Origin: Aureisphaera galaxeae
GTDB taxonomy: Bacteria; Bacteroidota; Bacteroidia; Flavobacteriales; Flavobacteriaceae
Direction of reading: 5' to 3'
NCBI RefSeq assembly: GCF_028561275.1
Contig: NZ_JAQQTF010000002.1
Location: 62,001-126,000 of the forward strand
Length of the DNA stretch: 64,000 nucleotides
The notes under the pieces were generated by a model, which worked only from the letters and a program-made list of their open reading frames with translations, had not been told where the DNA came from and did not search any database. Positions 25,969-34,869 of the stretch are shown here, piece after piece. The translations under genes and the position numbers were made by a program. The number at the start of each line of letters is the position of its first letter. Within the stretch, counting starts at the first letter, position 1.

Positions 25969-26841
25969 TTACAGGGTTTCTTCCAAAAAAGCCCTTAAAA
26001 GTTTGATTTTAGAGCGGGCTACGGGAACTTTTATGGTACCGTTGTGCAACTTCACAAATAGTCCCTGTGAGTTTCCTTGTGTGGTTTCTATAGCATTCAG
26101 GTTTACCAGAAAGGACCTGTGGCATCTTAAAAATTGTGGGGAGGCTTTTAATTGAGTAGCTACTTGGGAAAGGGTATTTCTATATAAATTTTTAGTCACT
26201 AGGTCCCCTTCTTTGGTATGTAGGGCCACGTAATTCCCCTCTGCGCTTATATAGAGTATATCACTTTCGTTAAGGGACATTGGTTTCTTCTCAAGTGTAA
26301 GCGTAATAATGGCATTGGTAGTTGGTTTCTGAAGCTTTAATTCCTTCTGAAATCGCTCATTGAGTTCTTGTGAGATTTGAAGGTGTTTTCGAGCCAAAAG
26401 ATTGAATCGGAACAAAATGAGGAAACCTGCTGCGACACACCCAATGGCAAGGATTTTAATGAGCCAACTTGTGAGTTCCTCACCCGAAACGAGGGATTCA
26501 AAATCGTTGTTTATAAATAGGGCATTGTAAATGTGGTTCCACAGGCCGATAAGAAGAAAATTATAAGTTAAGAATAAAAAGGCTTTTGATACGGACCAAT
26601 TGCTTTCCTTGAAAAAGGATGGAAAAAAATAGGGAAAGCCAAAGTAATTTATGGATAAGGATACCATAGCGATTCCCTGTATGGCCAAGAAGTGATGCAT
26701 GTGAGTTAGGGGAACAAACCCAAAGGGTTGCAATAGGATGACCACCAGACTAGCAAATACGGAAATGGTGAGGATGGTGTTTCTTTTTTCAAGAAAACTG
26801 CTCTCAAAAGGATAGGGGGTTTGTAACCAGGTCCAATTCAT
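25969..26841 (-). CDS. Membrane LytTR-domain transcriptional regulator
   Basis: The ATG at 26841 (MNWTWLQTPYPFES) is a better start than 26907. Four hydrophobic segments fill the first 170 residues; a LytTR DNA-binding domain fills the last 100 (LNESDILYISAEGNYVALHT ... FLRCHRSFLVNLNAIE). There is no receiver domain, so the membrane part probably senses the signal directly. It is divergent from a secreted trypsin-like protease gene, and a direct repeat spaced by 21 bp lies in the shared region, matching how LytTR proteins bind. Control of the protease gene and of itself is likely but inferred. Confidence 0.85.
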   Translation of the reverse strand: MNWTWLQTPYPFESSFLEKRNTILTISVFASLVVILLQPFGFVPLTHMHHFLAIQGIAMVSLSINYFGFPYFFPSFFKESNWSVSKAFLFLTYNFLLIGLWNHIYNALFINNDFESLVSGEELTSWLIKILAIGCVAAGFLILFRFNLLARKHLQISQELNERFQKELKLQKPTTNAIITLTLEKKPMSLNESDILYISAEGNYVALHTKEGDLVTKNLYRNTLSQVATQLKASPQFLRCHRSFLVNLNAIETTQGNSQGLFVKLHNGTIKVPVARSKIKLLRAFLEETL

Positions 26842-26930
26842 TGCATTAAGGAACTTGTGGTTACAAAATAAGAAATAGATCGCTATACCCAGTTCCGATA
26901 TTTCCAATTTCTTCGGAATCCCTGCGGGAT

Positions 26931-26962
26931 TTTATATCAATAACCCTTGCGTTCATATCAAT
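26931..26962. promoter_or_regulatory. Candidate LytTR operator: direct repeat with 21-bp period
   Basis: TTTATATCAAT (26931-26941) and TTCATATCAAT (26952-26962) agree in 10 of 11 positions with starts 21 bp apart, i.e. two helical turns. LytTR regulators such as AgrA and ComE recognise direct repeats with this spacing. It lies between a LytTR regulator gene (start 26841, minus) and the protease gene (start 27044, plus). Confidence 0.5.
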
Positions 26963-27043
26963 CTTATGTTAATTCGCCCCATCGATATGAGAAATCAATC
27001 CAATTGAATCTATATTAGGGTGTAACTCCTTAAAAATGAGATT

Positions 27044-28207
27044 ATGAAAATTTGGGTACTTACTTTATTTCTGGGCTTGATGGGAAGTCTTCCTAATATG
27101 GGAGTTGATGCTTCGGAAAGTAAAGAGTCGAACGTTCCTCCCATTGTGATACGTCATGATAAAAGTGATTCGGAATATATTGAGTTGGGGAAACAATTTC
27201 CTCAAGTTTGCAAGGTTGGTGAACGAGGAGGGGATGGAACACTCATTGCCCCACAATGGATCCTCACCGCTGGACATGTGGCCGAAGGGATGTTTCGCCG
27301 AGAGGGGGCAAACCTTAAAGTGTACTTTACGCATGATGGCCAGGCTTATGAAGTGGATAAGGTATTTGTCCACCCCGATTTCGCTCCCATGCAAGGGAAT
27401 GATATTGGATTGTTACTGCTGAAGGAATCCGTTGTCGATATTGAACCAGCTTCTTTGTACAAAAGTCAAGATGAGCAAGGGAAACCCATCATCATTGTAG
27501 GTCATGGTGACTTTAAAACTGGAGAAGGAGGCGATTGGAAAGTGGACGGTATAAAAAGAGCTGCGACCAATGTTATTGATGAGACGCAGACCCATCGCAT
27601 TGTATTCGATTTTGATGCACCTCCCTTGGGCACCCACTTAGAAGGCACTGCAGGCCGGGGCGATAGTGGAGGTCCCGCGTTTATTGAAATAGATAATAAG
27701 CCATTGATAGCGGGAATCAGTTCCGCTGGGATGCCTGGCAAAAATGGTCCAGGGACCTATGGGGCCGTAGAACACTATACTAGGGTATCGGCCTATATAG
27801 ATTGGATCGAAAAAGTGATGGGAGGACCTAAAAGTACCCAAGCACTTACGCAAGAATACCTGAAGAAAAAAGACGAGATGCGCTCTTCTGGGAACCGAAT
27901 GGTACGACGTGGCGGTGGGAATCCACAAATTAGAAGGGCTGGAGGTCCTTTGGAGGGGCTTGGATTGATGCTCATGCAAGATGGCGACCGCATCCGAATA
28001 GGTGGTAAGGCCAATCCCTTGGTGCCTAGAGCCTTTCGCGATGTGATGTTTAGACCGCCGTCCTATCTAATTGCATTGAATGAACAGGAATACGCTTCCT
28101 TAGAAGATTTTAAAAAGGCTTTTTCAAAAATAAACAAGGATGCTGCCTTTACCATTGAGTTCGAGATACAGGGGAAGAAAAGACGTTTCTCTGGAAGAAA
28201 AATGTAG
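27044..28207 (+). CDS. Secreted trypsin-like serine protease (S1 family)
   Basis: 387 residues with a signal peptide. Catalytic triad in chymotrypsin order: ILTAGHVAE (His78), QGNDIGLLLL (Asp120) and GRGDSGGPAF (Ser208). The protease core ends near 265. Residues about 305-387 (GLGLMLMQDGDRIRIGG... and ALNEQEYASLEDFKKAF) resemble a degenerate PDZ-like module. The PDZ reading is weak. It is divergent from a membrane LytTR regulator and followed 5 bases later by a membrane protein gene, with which it probably forms an operon. Confidence 0.88.
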   Translation: MKIWVLTLFLGLMGSLPNMGVDASESKESNVPPIVIRHDKSDSEYIELGKQFPQVCKVGERGGDGTLIAPQWILTAGHVAEGMFRREGANLKVYFTHDGQAYEVDKVFVHPDFAPMQGNDIGLLLLKESVVDIEPASLYKSQDEQGKPIIIVGHGDFKTGEGGDWKVDGIKRAATNVIDETQTHRIVFDFDAPPLGTHLEGTAGRGDSGGPAFIEIDNKPLIAGISSAGMPGKNGPGTYGAVEHYTRVSAYIDWIEKVMGGPKSTQALTQEYLKKKDEMRSSGNRMVRRGGGNPQIRRAGGPLEGLGLMLMQDGDRIRIGGKANPLVPRAFRDVMFRPPSYLIALNEQEYASLEDFKKAFSKINKDAAFTIEFEIQGKKRRFSGRKM

Positions 28208-28212
28208 GAGTA

Positions 28213-29094
28213 GTGATCGTAGTACATTTATTTTTCGGAATACTGGTTTTGGGCCCAATTATCTGGGGCATTAATAATGTGGTGCGATCCCGTAAAGAAG
28301 GTAAAAGCAAGGCTGGGAACCTTTTTTGGGTGCTGATAAATTCAGCTGTATTATATGCCATTGCTTACAACTTGATATTCTTCTTTCAGGAGCTTTTTTT
28401 GGTGTTAGGGAAGAAATATTTAGGCCTCACGGCCTATTTGTATCATAACAATCATGGTTGGGATGGAACCCATGAAATGGAGACATTGATGCAGGGTACA
28501 GGAGCCTTTGGCATTTTTGTTATGGGACTGCTCTTCTTAGGATTACTATTCTTCTTTCGCATAAAGAATGCTGTGTGGAGGCTATTGCATGTATGGCTTC
28601 TATTCCATGCATTGGTTCAGTCGTTATATCAAGTTACCGTGGCCTACTTTGCCCCTGAATCTGATGTGGGTCAAGCTTTTGGTTATTTGAAAATATCTGG
28701 CTCCTGGCTTATGGTTTTTTCCATAGTTTCCATCATAATAATGATTGGTGTATGCCTTTGGCTTTCCCGTTTCTTCTTGGGTTATGTAAGGGAAGAGGAG
28801 CGTGTAAGCATGGGACAGCGATTACGATTTTTCAGATTTATGGTGTTTGGAGGTGCTTTGGTAGGCTCCCTTATAGTGTTGTTGTTCAGGGTACCGCCTT
28901 GGGGTCAGGCTGTTTTTCCCTTTTTGATTTTACTAACTGTGGTTCCGTGGATTTGGGCTGCTTCTGGACTTCCGAAAAAGGCAACCTATTTTCCGAATCG
29001 TTTAAATTCCTCATTGCAATGGAAGCCCTTGGTATTTTTAATCGCACTTCTTGCCGTTTTCCGTCTTATTTTGGAGACCGGAATTGAATTCTAG
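28213..29094 (+). CDS. Polytopic membrane protein of unknown function
   Basis: GTG start at 28213, five bases after the protease stop. 293 residues with about seven hydrophobic segments and short polar loops; no recognised catalytic or transport motif. A loop between segments two and three carries HNNHGWDGTHEMETLMQ, rich in His and Asn, which could bind metal but this is speculative. Tight spacing makes co-expression with the S1 protease likely. Confidence 0.7.
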   Translation: MIVVHLFFGILVLGPIIWGINNVVRSRKEGKSKAGNLFWVLINSAVLYAIAYNLIFFFQELFLVLGKKYLGLTAYLYHNNHGWDGTHEMETLMQGTGAFGIFVMGLLFLGLLFFFRIKNAVWRLLHVWLLFHALVQSLYQVTVAYFAPESDVGQAFGYLKISGSWLMVFSIVSIIIMIGVCLWLSRFFLGYVREEERVSMGQRLRFFRFMVFGGALVGSLIVLLFRVPPWGQAVFPFLILLTVVPWIWAASGLPKKATYFPNRLNSSLQWKPLVFLIALLAVFRLILETGIEF

Positions 29095-29119
29095 TGCGTC
29101 GCTCCGATACAATTATGAA

Positions 29120-29839
29120 CTAATAATTCGAATCCATATAAATTTTCCAGCTACCATCGGCTTGCTTTTTCCATATCAATAAGTAAGGAAGCGGATAAGA
29201 GCCACTGCATCTTCCTACCTCAAATACGATGTTTTCGTTTACCACTTCCACATGTTTTGGGTTCAGTTGAAGGCTGTAAGAAGAACTATTCATATAACTG
29301 TATTCCGTAGAAAGTGGGCCATGGCCCCTCAGGATTCTTCCTCTGTTGTAATAAATGGCGTCGTCTGTATACAGTTCTGAAACCAATTTCTCGGCATCGT
29401 GTTTATTACACAATTTCACCCATTTGTTACGAGCCTTGGTAATCTTATCCAATACTTCTGTGTCTTTGTTGGGTGATACGGCGTAAACTGCTTCGAGGAT
29501 TTTTTGCTCCGCATCACTGTTTCCTACCCAAATGATCACTTGGGCGAATTTGTCTCCATTTTCCGTTTGAAAGGATCCGATTTCGTAGTGCATTTTGTCA
29601 TGTACCGCAATCTTATGAAGTGTTTTAAAATCATGAGAATTACCGTGCTTGTTTTGAAAGCTCGAAAGGTGATTTTTCAGGACATCATGTCCTTGGAATA
29701 TTCCATTTTTTGCGAGTCCGACAACATTGGGGTGGTATTCGGAGTCATTTTTCACTTCCTGCCCTAAGCAGGTATACGAAAACAATAGGAAAGCGCTTAT
29801 TAGAAGATGTAACCGAAATGTGAATGACTTGGATTTCAT
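29120..29839 (-). CDS. Secreted protein with two NTF2/SnoaL-like domains
   Basis: 239 residues with signal peptide (MKSKSFTFRLHLLISAFLLFSYTCLGQ). The second half has the DUF4440/SnoaL pattern TKARNKWVKLCNKHDAEKLVSELYTDDAIYYNRG...HGPLSTEY, ending LLIWKKQADGSWKIYMDSNY. The first half has a weaker copy (YHPNVVGLAKNGIFQGHDVLKNHL). Such domains form cone-shaped pockets and often bind small molecules without a fixed catalytic set. It is divergent from the AraC gene; the 44-bp element lies in the shared region. Confidence 0.75.
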   Translation of the reverse strand: MKSKSFTFRLHLLISAFLLFSYTCLGQEVKNDSEYHPNVVGLAKNGIFQGHDVLKNHLSSFQNKHGNSHDFKTLHKIAVHDKMHYEIGSFQTENGDKFAQVIIWVGNSDAEQKILEAVYAVSPNKDTEVLDKITKARNKWVKLCNKHDAEKLVSELYTDDAIYYNRGRILRGHGPLSTEYSYMNSSSYSLQLNPKHVEVVNENIVFEVGRCSGSYPLPYLLIWKKQADGSWKIYMDSNY

Positions 29840-29907
29840 ATCAATGTAATTTGAGCTGTGCGTTATATTGAAATCAAAATTAGGCCATAAACGTAATAAT
29901 ACCCTTC

Positions 29908-29951
29908 GAAAAATCTTCTGTTTTTCTTCTTTTGTGTTAACGAGTGTTAAC
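29908..29951 (+). promoter_or_regulatory. Upstream element, copy A (44 bp, tandem GTGTTAAC)
   Basis: Matches 32523-32566 at 39 of 44 positions without gaps. Its core is GTGTTAACGAGTGTTAAC, two GTGTTAAC units with starts 10 bp apart (29934, 29944). Copy A lies in the divergent region, 69 bp before the NTF2-like gene and 121 bp before the AraC-type regulator gene. Two copies in front of two regulators suggest one protein binds both. Confidence 0.6.
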
Positions 29952-30071
29952 CGGTCGTTTCAACAAGTGGAAGCTAGTTAGACTGAAATCACTTTCTCAA
30001 TCGTAGAGAATTCGCTTTAGTCAAATTTTCAGAAAAAGGTGATCGAATAGGGCAAAACCTGTTACTGCAAA

Positions 30072-31196
30072 ATGATGTATCTTAGTTATACCATGATGGA
30101 TACCCTTCTCAACGTATTATCTATTACCGCTTTTATTCAAGGTTGTATCGTTGGAGTGTTGCTAATTTTTCATCCCAAATTCAATACACCTATGTTTACT
30201 CTATTGGGGGTTTTGGTTTTGTTAATGGGTTTGGAGTGCATTAACCAGAATGGAATAGTAATTTCAAAACATGCCTGGCTATTTTGGTTGAACAATGGGA
30301 ATCTTTTTCTGTTTGGCCCCCTTTTTTATTTTTTCATTCGAGCCGCCAAAACGGGAATAATTCCACATAGGCCTGTATTTATTTTACATATAATTCCTTT
30401 CTTATTGATAAAAACGGGAACCCTAGTATTGGGCCCCAATAATCTTGGCGAAGAACTGCTACCTCCTGTATTCTTTCTTGGCCTTAATTATGCATTAACC
30501 CTGCATGGTACGATATACGCTCTGTTATCACTTTTGGTTGTGATAAGGAATAGGAAATCTCATCTCAGCTCCTTGGACGCTTGGGTGTTTTGGCTATCAA
30601 TAATTTATGCATGTGGTTGGGTGTTTTCGTTCGTTGCAAGGCCATTCGAATTGGTAAGCAATACCGTATCTTCTACCATGTGGGCCATTGCCTATATTAC
30701 CTTGGGAGGCATGATATATGTCGTGAGTGTGAAATTGATGATATATAGGGTAGGCACGGGTAACAGGGAAAGTGAAGGGTTCGATTCTGCAGATTTTTCA
30801 TTGGAAAAGGAAAGTAAATACAGCCATTCTTCCCTTAAGCCCGAAGAAATTACGCGACTCACAGCGTCTTTGCAAAATGCGCTATTAAAAGAGCAGCTGT
30901 ATTTGGATCCGGACTTGAATAGGGCCAAATTGGCAGCGCGCATCAATGTCTCTCCACATACACTATCGCAACTGCTCAATAATCACCTTAAAACAAGTTT
31001 TTCTGAATATATAAATGAACTTCGTTTGGAGGAAGCAAAGCGCAAACTTGTAGATCCTTCCTATGGCAATTATACCATTCTTTCCATTGCTTTTGAAAGT
31101 GGGTTTTCATCGAAATCCTCTTTTCAAAGACTGTTCAAAAAGTTCGTAGGCAAAACCCCTTCAGAATATCTTGCCGAAAAGAATACTCAACGTTAA
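30072..31196 (+). CDS. Membrane AraC-family regulator with 7-TM-like N-terminus
   Basis: 374 residues (ATG at 30072; ATGs at 30093 and 30096 are alternatives). The N-terminal 235 residues hold about seven hydrophobic segments; the C-terminal 110 residues are an AraC domain with two helix-turn-helices (LDPDLNRAKLAARINVSPHTLSQLLN and NYTILSIAFESGFSSKSSFQRLFKKFVGKTPSEY). Such proteins sense a signal in the membrane and bind DNA from there. The signal is unknown. A putative operator (29908-29951) lies upstream, and the second copy of that operator precedes the next regulator gene at 32651. Confidence 0.87.
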   Translation: MMYLSYTMMDTLLNVLSITAFIQGCIVGVLLIFHPKFNTPMFTLLGVLVLLMGLECINQNGIVISKHAWLFWLNNGNLFLFGPLFYFFIRAAKTGIIPHRPVFILHIIPFLLIKTGTLVLGPNNLGEELLPPVFFLGLNYALTLHGTIYALLSLLVVIRNRKSHLSSLDAWVFWLSIIYACGWVFSFVARPFELVSNTVSSTMWAIAYITLGGMIYVVSVKLMIYRVGTGNRESEGFDSADFSLEKESKYSHSSLKPEEITRLTASLQNALLKEQLYLDPDLNRAKLAARINVSPHTLSQLLNNHLKTSFSEYINELRLEEAKRKLVDPSYGNYTILSIAFESGFSSKSSFQRLFKKFVGKTPSEYLAEKNTQR

Positions 31197-31329
31197 TACT
31201 AATCCTTCTGCGGTAAAATTTGTTGTCCCATCCCATTGGATAGGTTGACATCGTCCTTCAACATAGGGTACTTTCGAAATCAAAAACCCATTGATGACTC
31301 TCATTACACGATTTCGAAAATTAAGCCTG

Positions 31330-32514
31330 ATGAAACGAATACTAATCATTTTTCTGTTTTCCAGTGTCTTATTAATAGTGGTATTTACTTCCTGCGGAAC
31401 CAAATTAAGACTCCCTGAAGAATGTGCTCAGGAAGAATTATTTGCGGGACAGAAATGGAAACTTCGGTTGTTAACCACATTATACAAACCTTACCGACAG
31501 TATAAACCCTACGTAAAAAAATCGATTACCGCTTTTAGAATAGAGTACCCTTCCTCGGTGAATGGAACGGAAAAAATGCTCAGTGGAATCGTGTTGATTC
31601 CCCACGAAAAGGAAGCCCCCCTTCCCATTTTATTATACTGCCATGGAACTTTATTTAACAAGGAGGATGCTCCGTCGAGATGGGATTCTGCGGTGCAGCT
31701 CGAGGCAATTCCCGCTATGGAAGGTTATATCACCTTCATTCCAGACTATTTGGGATATGGTTCGACCCGTGATGAGGTTCCTGCCTATTTCGATCAGGAG
31801 ATTACTACCCAAACTATACTCGATATATTGCCCCATGGACTGAATTATTTGGACAATTGCGGGATTGCATATCGAAACGATCTTTACATACTTGGATATT
31901 CCCAAGGCGGACATGCAGCGATTTCCGTGCTAAAGAATATGGAAGAGGAGAATGCGACAAATCTCGAGGTGAAGGCAGCTACGTCCATAGCAGCACCCTT
32001 TAAGCTCAAGGAAAATGTAAACCATATTCTCGAAAAGGACGTTTTTCCGGCAACGGCATACGTTTCCTATCTTTTTGCTTCATTGAATCATTACCAATGG
32101 CACCGCAAACCCAATGAATTTTTTCAAGGTGCTTCCCTCGATTTTATAGAAAAGCAATTGGCTGGGACGGTAACATTAAGCAAAATGGCAAGAAATCAAT
32201 CGGACACCATTAGCCATCTCATGAACAAGGACTTTCTTGAGGATTATCTCGGAGATGGGGAGCTTTTGTTGAAACAGAGCTTGGAGCGTAATAGCAATTT
32301 CGATTTCACTCCCAAATCCCCATTGTTGGTTATTCACTCAAGAAAAGATGAAGTGGTTCCATTTAGCACATCGTATAATACGTGGAACCAGTGGATTGAT
32401 AGAGGAGCAGACAAGGAACATATTAGATTTCATGCTTTGGAAAATGAAAATCACAGTGAAACTGCCTTTGAGGGAATTTTATTGGGCCTGGATTTCTTTC
32501 AAAATTATAAATGA
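31330..32514 (+). CDS. Lipoprotein alpha/beta hydrolase, secretory-lipase-like
   Basis: The ATG at 31330 starts a lipoprotein signal (MKRILIIFLFSSVLLIVVFTSC with lipobox FTSC). 394 residues. PILLYCHGTLF is the oxyanion region; GYSQGGHAA holds the nucleophile Ser; a late Asp (SRKDEVVPF) and His (ENENHSET) complete the likely triad. The pattern around GYSQGGHA with a lid-like insert resembles secretory lipases and esterases. The substrate is unclear. It lies 133 bp after the AraC gene and immediately before the second 44-bp element. Confidence 0.8.
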   Translation: MKRILIIFLFSSVLLIVVFTSCGTKLRLPEECAQEELFAGQKWKLRLLTTLYKPYRQYKPYVKKSITAFRIEYPSSVNGTEKMLSGIVLIPHEKEAPLPILLYCHGTLFNKEDAPSRWDSAVQLEAIPAMEGYITFIPDYLGYGSTRDEVPAYFDQEITTQTILDILPHGLNYLDNCGIAYRNDLYILGYSQGGHAAISVLKNMEEENATNLEVKAATSIAAPFKLKENVNHILEKDVFPATAYVSYLFASLNHYQWHRKPNEFFQGASLDFIEKQLAGTVTLSKMARNQSDTISHLMNKDFLEDYLGDGELLLKQSLERNSNFDFTPKSPLLVIHSRKDEVVPFSTSYNTWNQWIDRGADKEHIRFHALENENHSETAFEGILLGLDFFQNYK

Positions 32515-32522
32515 TACATAGT

Positions 32523-32566
32523 GAAAAAGCCTTTGTTTTTCCGCTTTTGTGTTAACGAGTGTTAAC
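32523..32566 (+). promoter_or_regulatory. Upstream element, copy B (44 bp, tandem GTGTTAAC)
   Basis: Second copy of the element at 29908-29951 (39 of 44 identical). The GTGTTAAC units start at 32549 and 32559. It begins 8 bases after the hydrolase stop and ends 84 bp before the ToxR/CadC-like regulator gene. Winged-helix proteins of the OmpR/PhoB class bind tandem direct repeats with a 10-11 bp period, so autoregulation by that gene is one possibility. Confidence 0.6.
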
Positions 32567-32650
32567 AGACGTAGTCATTTCATTAAAAACGTATGGTCAT
32601 TAGTAGTTGCCTTAGTAAATTAGAAGGAATATTACCAATACGATTGAATA

Positions 32651-33145
32651 ATGAGCGTGTTACATCATTTTGAACTTATGGGGAGGAAAGTAGTTGTAGA
32701 TTCAAATGAAATCCATTCGAACGGTACCATCACGAAGCTAACCCCAAAGGAAAAGGAGGTTTTATTAGTGTTATATGATCATAGGGGAAGCACAGTTTCG
32801 CGATCGTATCTCCTTGAAACTGTTTGGGGCGATCCGTTGGGAAATGATTCGGGATTGTCTCAAGCCATCTCCAAATTGAGACAGGTTTTTAGGGATGACC
32901 CTAAACACCCCGTGCTTATTAAAACCATTCCTAAGTTGGGGTATCAACTCTTGGAAGATAATAGGCCCTTGCATACCAGAAAAAGGAAGGGGGGCATATT
33001 GAGAAACTTCAAAAACCTTTCTGGAATTAAGAAATTTGCCATAAAGCTTCTTATTCTTGCTATCTTCTTTACCATTCTCATGTTCTTCATCGATGTGCGA
33101 ATTCAGGTACGGCCGCAAGTTGCGTTGTCTAATTTTTACGTATAA
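32651..33145 (+). CDS. ToxR/CadC-like winged-helix regulator with C-terminal membrane anchor
   Basis: 164 residues. Residues 10-100 form an OmpR/PhoB-type winged helix (KLTPKEKEVLLVLYDHRGSTVSRSYLLETVW, LSQAISKLRQVFRDDPKHPVLIKTIPKLGYQL). A basic linker and one transmembrane helix (LLILAIFFTILMFFIDV) follow, with almost no outer domain. DNA binding from the membrane is implied; the sensor is probably a partner protein. A paralogue of the same layout sits at 58067. Confidence 0.85.
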   Translation: MSVLHHFELMGRKVVVDSNEIHSNGTITKLTPKEKEVLLVLYDHRGSTVSRSYLLETVWGDPLGNDSGLSQAISKLRQVFRDDPKHPVLIKTIPKLGYQLLEDNRPLHTRKRKGGILRNFKNLSGIKKFAIKLLILAIFFTILMFFIDVRIQVRPQVALSNFYV

Positions 33146-33188
33146 CATGACCATCCGATTTCATTTGGAGGGCGTTTAAGAAAAAATA

Positions 33189-33207
33189 CCCCGCCGTTAT
33201 GGCAGGG
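33189..33207 (-). terminator. Terminator hairpin between convergent genes
   Basis: CCCCGCC (33189-33195) and GGCAGGG (33201-33207) pair with one G-U step when read on the minus strand, loop GTTAT. T-rich tails are present on both sides (T run on the minus strand from 33187 downward, ATTTTT at 33211 on plus), so it may serve both genes. Confidence 0.6.
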
Positions 33208-33245
33208 CATATTTTTGCTATCGATGTAATTATGTATAACCGTAT

Positions 33246-33848
33246 TTAGTTATAATTTTTGATCATTTCAGTAAAACCTGGAAAATCATTGGGATGCAAT
33301 AACGCTTGACTTTCATTTTGAACCAACTCAATAATTTTATAATCCGGTCCAGGTTTGGTTTGTACCAAGTATTTGTACTCGCTTAAAACACCTTGGGTAT
33401 TCTCACTTTTAAAGGTAAATCGATATGTATAGGAAGCAACATCATTGGTTTTTTCGCCTAGTTGTTCGGTTAGTTTATCGATTTCCGTTAAGATAGTTTC
33501 GTATTTCTTTACTTCGGCATTGAGAGAATTTACTTTTTCCTCAACATACATGGACGATTTTTCTTCCTTGTATTTTTGTTGTCTTTCCAAGCCTTCCTTT
33601 GCACCGTTTAAGTTGAGTGAATAGAAATTCTTATGGTACGTTACATTGTCTTTGTAAAGCACCGAATCGACAAGCTCGAGCGCTCCAAATTGATAACTAT
33701 CCGGCGCGTGGAGTTTTTTAAGTAAGGAGGATTCTAAATTCGTTTTAACGATGTTTTGCCGATCTTCATTAGGATTGGATCCGCAAGAGGTAAGACCGGA
33801 AAACAGAAAGACGGCTCCGACCCAAAAAAGGGGTAATAATTTTTTCAT
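33246..33848 (-). CDS. Lipoprotein of unknown function
   Basis: The ATG at 33848 begins MKKLLPLFWVGAVFLFSGLTSCGS, a lipoprotein signal with lipobox LTSC; the longer frame to 33908 lacks a signal at its start. 200 residues. A coiled-coil-like helical stretch (YKEEKSSMYVEEKVNSLNAEVKKYETILTEIDK, about 95-130) is followed by a small beta domain ending LVQTKPGPDYKIIELVQ. No known domain recognised. Confidence 0.7.
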   Translation of the reverse strand: MKKLLPLFWVGAVFLFSGLTSCGSNPNEDRQNIVKTNLESSLLKKLHAPDSYQFGALELVDSVLYKDNVTYHKNFYSLNLNGAKEGLERQQKYKEEKSSMYVEEKVNSLNAEVKKYETILTEIDKLTEQLGEKTNDVASYTYRFTFKSENTQGVLSEYKYLVQTKPGPDYKIIELVQNESQALLHPNDFPGFTEMIKNYN

Positions 33849-34314
33849 GGTAGTAGTTGATTTGGTAAAAATTTGACCGAATTTATAAATAAGTTGGATA
33901 CGATACAACCTACAAAAACACTAGGGAAAATTCTTTCAAAACTATTTTTTGAAGAATTTAATCCGATAATGTGTTGTATTTAATCGATAAAATACACTTT
34001 TTTGAATGAGCTAACGAATTAGCTTTCATGTGCTTATTGTAATTTCTTCCAAATCTGAAATCCACTTTTTAGTATTCGTTTCGGGAGTGCTTTCAACAAA
34101 TAGAAAGAGCACAAAAAAAAAATTGAAATTTAATTGCACATCCTTGGATTTGGGTGAATTAACTGCCTCGCTAGATGATCTTTCTACTCCACTACGAATA
34201 CATTCAAGGTCGTAATAATAAGGGAAAAACTCATTGAAAAAACCGTTTTTCAACTGTAGAGGTATTCAATTGCTACGTGTACATTGTGCGGCGTATCAAA
34301 TAAATTCTTCAACA
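33849..34314. other. 466-bp divergent intergenic region
   Basis: AT-rich. It contains two small hairpins: GTATTT/AAATAC (33976-33981/33990-33995) followed by six Ts on the plus strand, and AGCTAA/TTAGCT (34009-34014/34019-34024). The first has the look of a terminator but no plus-strand gene precedes it within 800 bp. Two short overlapping frames (34030-34215 plus, 34026-34253 minus) show no protein features. Confidence 0.45.
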
Positions 34315-34869
34315 ATGAAAAAGCTATTGCATGCAAGTATATTACTTGGAATGATCCTAGTGAGTTGTAAAACTACGCTGCCACCAAGGGATACCCGTCC
34401 CCCAGAATTCATCCTGAAAATAATTGGAGATGGACTAAATGAAGAGATCACTGAGGATTTTGATTTCGATAATAAGGCCCTTTACTTAAGAAGGGAAGCA
34501 TCGTATCGCGTTATTTTCACTTTTACAGATCAGGGTGGGCTCAAGGAAATGTCTTGGATTTATTCCGCAGGGGTAATTTCTCTGGGAGGAGAAACCACGG
34601 CAGCCGGATTCTTAAGTATTGCTAATTCTGGAGATCCTTATAAGCAGCAGAGGAAATGGATACCTCTATTACCCGATGATTCAGGCGAAGTCTACCGAAG
34701 CAATATTATTACCTATACAGATTTCAAGGCAATAGGAAGGCCACCTAGCGGTAGTATCGATAATTATGAATGGGAAATTGTAATTACGGATATGCGGGAT
34801 AATATAACGAATCGGAAGCTTGTTTTAAGGATTACCGATGAGCCTTCTAGAATAGGATCTATAGACTAG
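34315..34869 (+). CDS. Lipoprotein of unknown function
   Basis: The ATG at 34315 starts MKKLLHASILLGMILVSCKTT, a lipoprotein signal with lipobox LVSC. 184 residues. The mature part is mainly beta strands with a Pro-rich start (PPRDTRPPEF) and a closing ITDMRDNITNRKLVLRITDE, perhaps an Ig-like fold. No family recognised and no close partner genes. Confidence 0.65.
   Translation: MKKLLHASILLGMILVSCKTTLPPRDTRPPEFILKIIGDGLNEEITEDFDFDNKALYLRREASYRVIFTFTDQGGLKEMSWIYSAGVISLGGETTAAGFLSIANSGDPYKQQRKWIPLLPDDSGEVYRSNIITYTDFKAIGRPPSGSIDNYEWEIVITDMRDNITNRKLVLRITDEPSRIGSID

Noticed and set aside
32771-33154. Minus-strand 127-residue frame
   Set aside because: It is the complement of the winged-helix gene 32651-33145 and has no domain.
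34026-34253. Small gene in the divergent region (minus) and overlapping plus frame 34030-34215
   Set aside because: Both are low complexity and lack a domain, signal or good start context; they overlap each other.
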